Of a DNA stretch of 64,000 bases, positions 60,957 through 64,000 are shown piece by piece. The DNA is taken from assembly GCF_012273895.1 (NCBI RefSeq), contig NC_052128.1, forward strand, positions 434,001 to 498,000. The letters run 5' to 3'. Made by a program: the position numbers and the translations under genes. The notes below the pieces were generated by a model that worked only from the letters and a program-made list of their open reading frames with translations, was not told the origin of the DNA and did no database searches. Within the stretch, counting starts at the first letter, position 1, and each line of letters begins with the position of its first letter. The stretch is from Zerene cesonia (lineage: Eukaryota; Arthropoda; Insecta; Lepidoptera; Pieridae).

Positions 60957-61979
60957 ATGTCGAATGTTAATTATACAACTCGAACGGAAGGTCAAACAAA
61001 AATAAATACCATTATTTGGACAATACCTATTTTTGAAACCTTATTAGAAATTAAAACGTCAAGAGAATTTCGGACAGAAAATCCAAAAGATAAAGCTGCT
61101 GATTTGACAAATTCGAGATTTCAATTGAAAATGCAATTTCTCGGGAGATTCAATGATATAATCGAGATATATTACTTATCCCCCATACCAGTTTTTCTCA
61201 AATCAATACTTACCATATGCTTGAAGAGATTTGAAGAAAGATCAATTGTCATTAAAGAATACCATACCGTACAAGCCAATAAATGGCAATACCTAGCCAC
61301 ACTACATAAACGCGATATTGTTAGCTATGATGGTCGTGATACATTTCTCCTGAGTGATGGCAGTCTACGCCTCAAATTTCAGTTTATGGTTACAAATGAT
61401 ATAAAAGTTGACCGAGCAAATGTACCAGAAGCCCAGCTAAGTGATGACTTTGAAAGCCTTTTGAACAATGGCATATTTTCTGATGTTGTTATAAAGTCTG
61501 CAGAAGGCAATGAATTCAAAGTACACAAAGCTGTATTGGCTAGTCGTAGTTTGGTCTTAAAAGCTCACTTTGAACATAATACAACTGAATGTATAACAAA
61601 CACTCTGGAATCCCCACTGGAATCCGAGGTATTAAGAGAAGTGTTGACATTTATTTACAGTGATAGAGCTCCAAGAGTTGATGAGATACCTGAAAAGCTA
61701 TTGGCTGCTGCAGATTATTATCAGCTAAGCCGACTTAAGAGTTTATGTGAAGAGGCTTTACACAAGAAATTAACAGTGGAGAATGCTATTGAAACTTTAC
61801 AGTTAGCGGACTTGCATTCAGCAAAAACTTTGAAGCAGCTGACTTTAGAATTCATAAAGGATGGTCAAGCAAAACTTATTACAAAGACTGAGGGTTGGGC
61901 AAGAGTGAAATCGGTAGAGCTGATTAAAAGTATTTATGAGCATATAATGACAGATGATGTAGATGCTGACATAAAGTAG
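60957..61979 (+). CDS. MATH-BTB (speckle-type POZ-like) protein, intronless
   Basis: A 340-residue protein in one exon. Residues about 15-146 are compatible with a divergent MATH domain (ending FLLSDGSLRLKFQFMV, as in SPOP-type proteins). Residues about 168-270 form a BTB/POZ domain (FSDVVIKSAEGNEFKVHKAV, LASRSLVLKAHFEH, LTFIYSDRAP, LLAAADYYQLSRLKSLCEEA). Residues 271-335 are helical and BACK-like (LTVENAIETLQLADLH). Proteins of this architecture are substrate adaptors for Cullin-3 ubiquitin ligases; MATH binds substrate and BTB binds Cul3. The role is inferred from architecture and the substrate is unknown. The N-terminal half is weakly conserved, so orthology to SPOP itself is doubtful; a TDPOZ-like insect paralogue is more likely. 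The ATG at 60957 has a favourable context (aaaaATGTC). Confidence 0.85.
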   Translation: MSNVNYTTRTEGQTKINTIIWTIPIFETLLEIKTSREFRTENPKDKAADLTNSRFQLKMQFLGRFNDIIEIYYLSPIPVFLKSILTICLKRFEERSIVIKEYHTVQANKWQYLATLHKRDIVSYDGRDTFLLSDGSLRLKFQFMVTNDIKVDRANVPEAQLSDDFESLLNNGIFSDVVIKSAEGNEFKVHKAVLASRSLVLKAHFEHNTTECITNTLESPLESEVLREVLTFIYSDRAPRVDEIPEKLLAAADYYQLSRLKSLCEEALHKKLTVENAIETLQLADLHSAKTLKQLTLEFIKDGQAKLITKTEGWARVKSVELIKSIYEHIMTDDVDADIK

Positions 61980-62775
61980 TAAGTAAATAAGATTATAGCT
62001 GTGGGGTAGCCATATATATCTAACTGTAGATAATAGTAGGAAATTGGATGAGTTAAGAGTATAAAAGTAGTTTTCAATTATTAAGGTTTCTATCTGGTGC
62101 CACTATTCAACTAAATTAGTGAAATTAGTGCGTATATAATAAAATAGGTTATATAACTATTAAAAAACCATTTGCATTCCCATTTAGTTCTCCAGTCTCC
62201 TGCTTTAGATAACTAAATCTGTATTTAAAGAAATGGTCATGAATAATTCTGAATCTATATGTTATTCATAAGATTACAATAAACTGTACAAAAATTTACA
62301 TCACTTAGTAGTTCATAATAGAATGTAACTATTGAATTCAAATTTCAAGGCATAAAATATATATTTTTAATGCAAGTGAATTTGTCTATGATATAAGTCC
62401 CAATTTGAATTTGTTCCTGTTACATTCCACTTTCAAATTGTATAAATTGCCATCAGAAACTACTGTTATATAAAATGTAGTTTAAAAGAATATAGTTATT
62501 TTTATTTATAATAGCATTTATTTAGACATTTTATATTTGATCTATAACATACAAAAATATATTATTAGAGATTTTGTTTTTGCAAACTTATACAATGTTT
62601 TATTATATTGTTTATTTATTTATAGAGAATTTTTGTGTGGTACTCAAGTATCAGTCAAGGGTATCTATTTAATAGAGAACCTTTAAACTATTGAAAAGTA
62701 TATAAAAAACTTATGTATGTGTATTTTTTAAGAAATAAAAATGATCTCATTGTTGTTAAACAAATAAAATAAAAG
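61980..62775 (+). other. 3' UTR of the BTB gene with candidate poly(A) signals
   Basis: AATAAA occurs on the plus strand at 62278-62283, 62734-62739 and 62763-62773. Use of the distal signals would make this transcript overlap the EIF1AD 3' UTR coming from the other strand. Confidence 0.45.
62598..62620 (-). promoter_or_regulatory. EIF1AD: Candidate polyadenylation signals of EIF1AD
   Basis: Minus-strand AATAAA at 62615-62620, 62611-62616 and 62598-62603, about 180 bases past the stop. Another AATAAA (62795-62800) overlaps the stop codon itself. Confidence 0.45.
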
Positions 62776-62795
62776 TTATAAGTCAAAAGTACATT

Positions 62796-63414
62796 TTATT
62801 TTTGATCACTTTCCTCACTTTCACTTGTGCCACTTGAGTCACTGTCACTGTCATAAGTCTGAACTTGAACTCTATTTGTATTCACAAACAAATCATCATC
62901 GTCATCATCATTACCACCATTATTAGTACTGTCATTCTTTTTATCATTATCAAACTCTTTTGGCCAAACATCATTTTGTTTATAATATTTTATAGAATCC
63001 TTGTTCATGATTTTTACAATTTCTGCCTTCACTTTGTCTCCTTCTGCAATTGGTTCTACAAGGATGTAATCTCCTCTTTTCACCCAAATGTTCTTTCTAA
63101 ATTTTGTGGGCATTGATACTAAATATTCTTCTCCACTAGGCGTAGTAATCTGGAGATGTAAAATAAACAAAAAAATAATTGTAATTTTCATATGATACAA
63201 TAACACGGTAATTGAATTAAATGTTACATATATTTATAAATGAATCAAGCACACAATACATAATTTTTAATTTATGAATCTTAATTCTTACCTCGTGTAA
63301 GTTATTTCCTCTGCTTCTTAAAACTTTAACAACACTCTGATTTTCTTTGGGCAATTCATAATCGTCCCAAAGAGTCTCATTCATAACATGTTTCCGTTTA
63401 GTAACTTTCGACAT
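62796..63414 (-). CDS. EIF1AD: EIF1AD, eIF1A-domain RNA-binding protein, 2 exons
   Basis: A 158-residue protein (human about 165) joined from exons 63292-63414 and 62796-63149 at phase 0 (…NNLHE|ITTPSGEEY…). The N-terminus is basic (MSKVTKRKHV), followed by LPKENQSVVKVLRSRGNNLH and a single S1/eIF1A-type OB fold (MPTKFRKNIWVKRGDYILVE, then KVKAEIVKIMNKDSIKY). The C-terminus is acidic and Ser-rich (NDDDDDDLF, DSDSDSSGTSESEESDQK). This order is diagnostic of EIF1AD (haponin), a nuclear RNA-binding protein related to eIF1A and implicated in stress response. The start is the ATG at 63414; intron acceptor catctccag and donor GAG|GTAAG are clear. It lies downstream of and on the same strand as POLG, and is convergent with the BTB gene. 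Confidence 0.93.
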
Positions 63415-63790
63415 AGTTTAATTTACTGTGTATTACATACATAAATGCATTAACGTGTATAAATACAATAAAATATTAATAAATACAAAATAAAATGTGA
63501 TAAATCGTTGTTGTTTAGTGTTTACTTCGTAACCTAAAAAATATTTGACTAATTGTCAACATGTAGAAGGTTGACAGCTTGTCACTGTCAGCAAATATAT
63601 GAATGCGTTCCTAATAGGAAATAAATTTTAAAGTTTTCATTTCTAACGCAGATTTTTTGTTATAATATTTAGATAAACCGTATCAGAAACAATTTCACTT
63701 TGTTCACCTAATTAATTCAAATATTGTGTTAATACAATACGCTCAATTCCAAGCATATCAGTATTATGATTAAAAGCAGAAATAAAAATA
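63415..63790. promoter_or_regulatory. Spacer between POLG and EIF1AD
   Basis: 376 bases hold the POLG 3' UTR and the EIF1AD promoter. An inverted pair ggttgacagcttgtcactgtcag is near 63569-63591. No TATA box is evident. Confidence 0.4.
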
Positions 63791-63989
63791 TCATTCTTTC
63801 TTTATTTTACATTTATCAAGTACATCAAATATTGTCAATGATTCTCCATTAGGTATGCCGTATCCATTTTCTAAACCATGCGGATTAGAAGGTGTCATAC
63901 AACTTAGGTTTGATTCCTTACGTAAGACTTGATCCACATCAACAGAAGTAAAAAATGCAACGGATAGTGGTAAATCCTTTATACCAACT
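63791..63989 (-). CDS. POLG: DNA polymerase gamma catalytic subunit, last exon (partial)
   Basis: The terminal 65 codons and stop of the mitochondrial replicative DNA polymerase. The exon begins after a ttttttacag acceptor (phase 1, one leading base) and encodes DLPLSVAFFTSVDVDQVLRK, then CMTPSNPHGLE and GYGIPNGESLTIFDVLD before the stop. This is the conserved C-terminal end of family A polymerase gamma (LPQSVAFFSAVDID / TPSNPTG / YGIPQGE in vertebrates), where an Asp in the VD.D stretch belongs to the polymerase domain end. The rest of the gene lies to the right of the window. The protein acts in the mitochondrial matrix. An AATAAA lies within the final codons, but whether it is used is unknown. 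Confidence 0.9.
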
Positions 63990-64000
63990 CTGTAAAAAAA

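Noticed and set aside
62865..63116. Plus-strand open frame rich in Ile
   Set aside because: Antisense of the acidic tail and OB fold of EIF1AD.
1..64000. tRNA, rRNA or snRNA genes
   Set aside because: None recognised by eye. The only pol III-like motif was the box A in the SINE fragment at 19554-19690; a tRNA scan was not possible.
1..64000. Horizontally transferred, viral or multi-gene novel system
   Set aside because: All supported genes are recognisable insect genes with normal introns, and no viral or bacterial-type coding block was seen.

Overview
This window is nuclear DNA of a lepidopteran insect (butterfly or moth; species not determined). The background is very AT-rich and intronic/intergenic, with no operons or bacterial signals. 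It is littered with short interspersed elements of types I recognise from Lepidoptera: Helitron-like elements that begin A^TC and end CTAG^T, a SINE-like insertion, non-LTR 3' ends with simple-repeat tails, and a hAT-type MITE. Three runs of N occur (1-128, 35723-36722, 52164-53163); the two internal ones are exactly 1000 N and are scaffold gaps of arbitrary length.

Layout. 1-21.2 kb is gene-poor and holds only repeats. At 21.2-23.1 kb lies a minus-strand secreted protein of the ommochrome-binding-protein type, with a recognisable TATA/initiator promoter. 24.5-35.2 kb is another gene desert. From 35.28 to 53.2 kb there is one long minus-strand gene, a coronin-7/Pod1 homologue. I could assemble it as 22 coding exons in consistent phase (1215 aa), plus a 5' noncoding exon beyond the second gap. 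54.2-60.0 kb holds Rab30 (minus, 4 coding exons, 202 aa) and probably a long 3' UTR. 60.96-61.98 kb holds an intronless MATH-BTB protein (plus) that diverges from Rab30. 62.8-63.4 kb holds EIF1AD (minus, 2 exons, 158 aa), tail-to-tail with the BTB gene. The right edge (63.79-63.99 kb) is the last exon of mitochondrial DNA polymerase gamma (minus), which continues out of the window.

The genes do not form a single pathway. The coronin-7/Pod1 and Rab30 homologues are both Golgi/membrane-trafficking or cytoskeleton related, but their adjacency is probably ordinary synteny. EIF1AD and POLG are housekeeping genes. I found no evidence for an undescribed multi-gene system. The more interesting observations are transposon insertions very close to coronin-7 splice sites, a shared terminal signature across several small element families, sharply GC-rich exons in the 3' half of coronin-7, and a clean core promoter at the ommochrome-binding-protein-like gene.

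All exon boundaries were read by eye from GT/AG signals and frame continuity. No database search or expression data was available.
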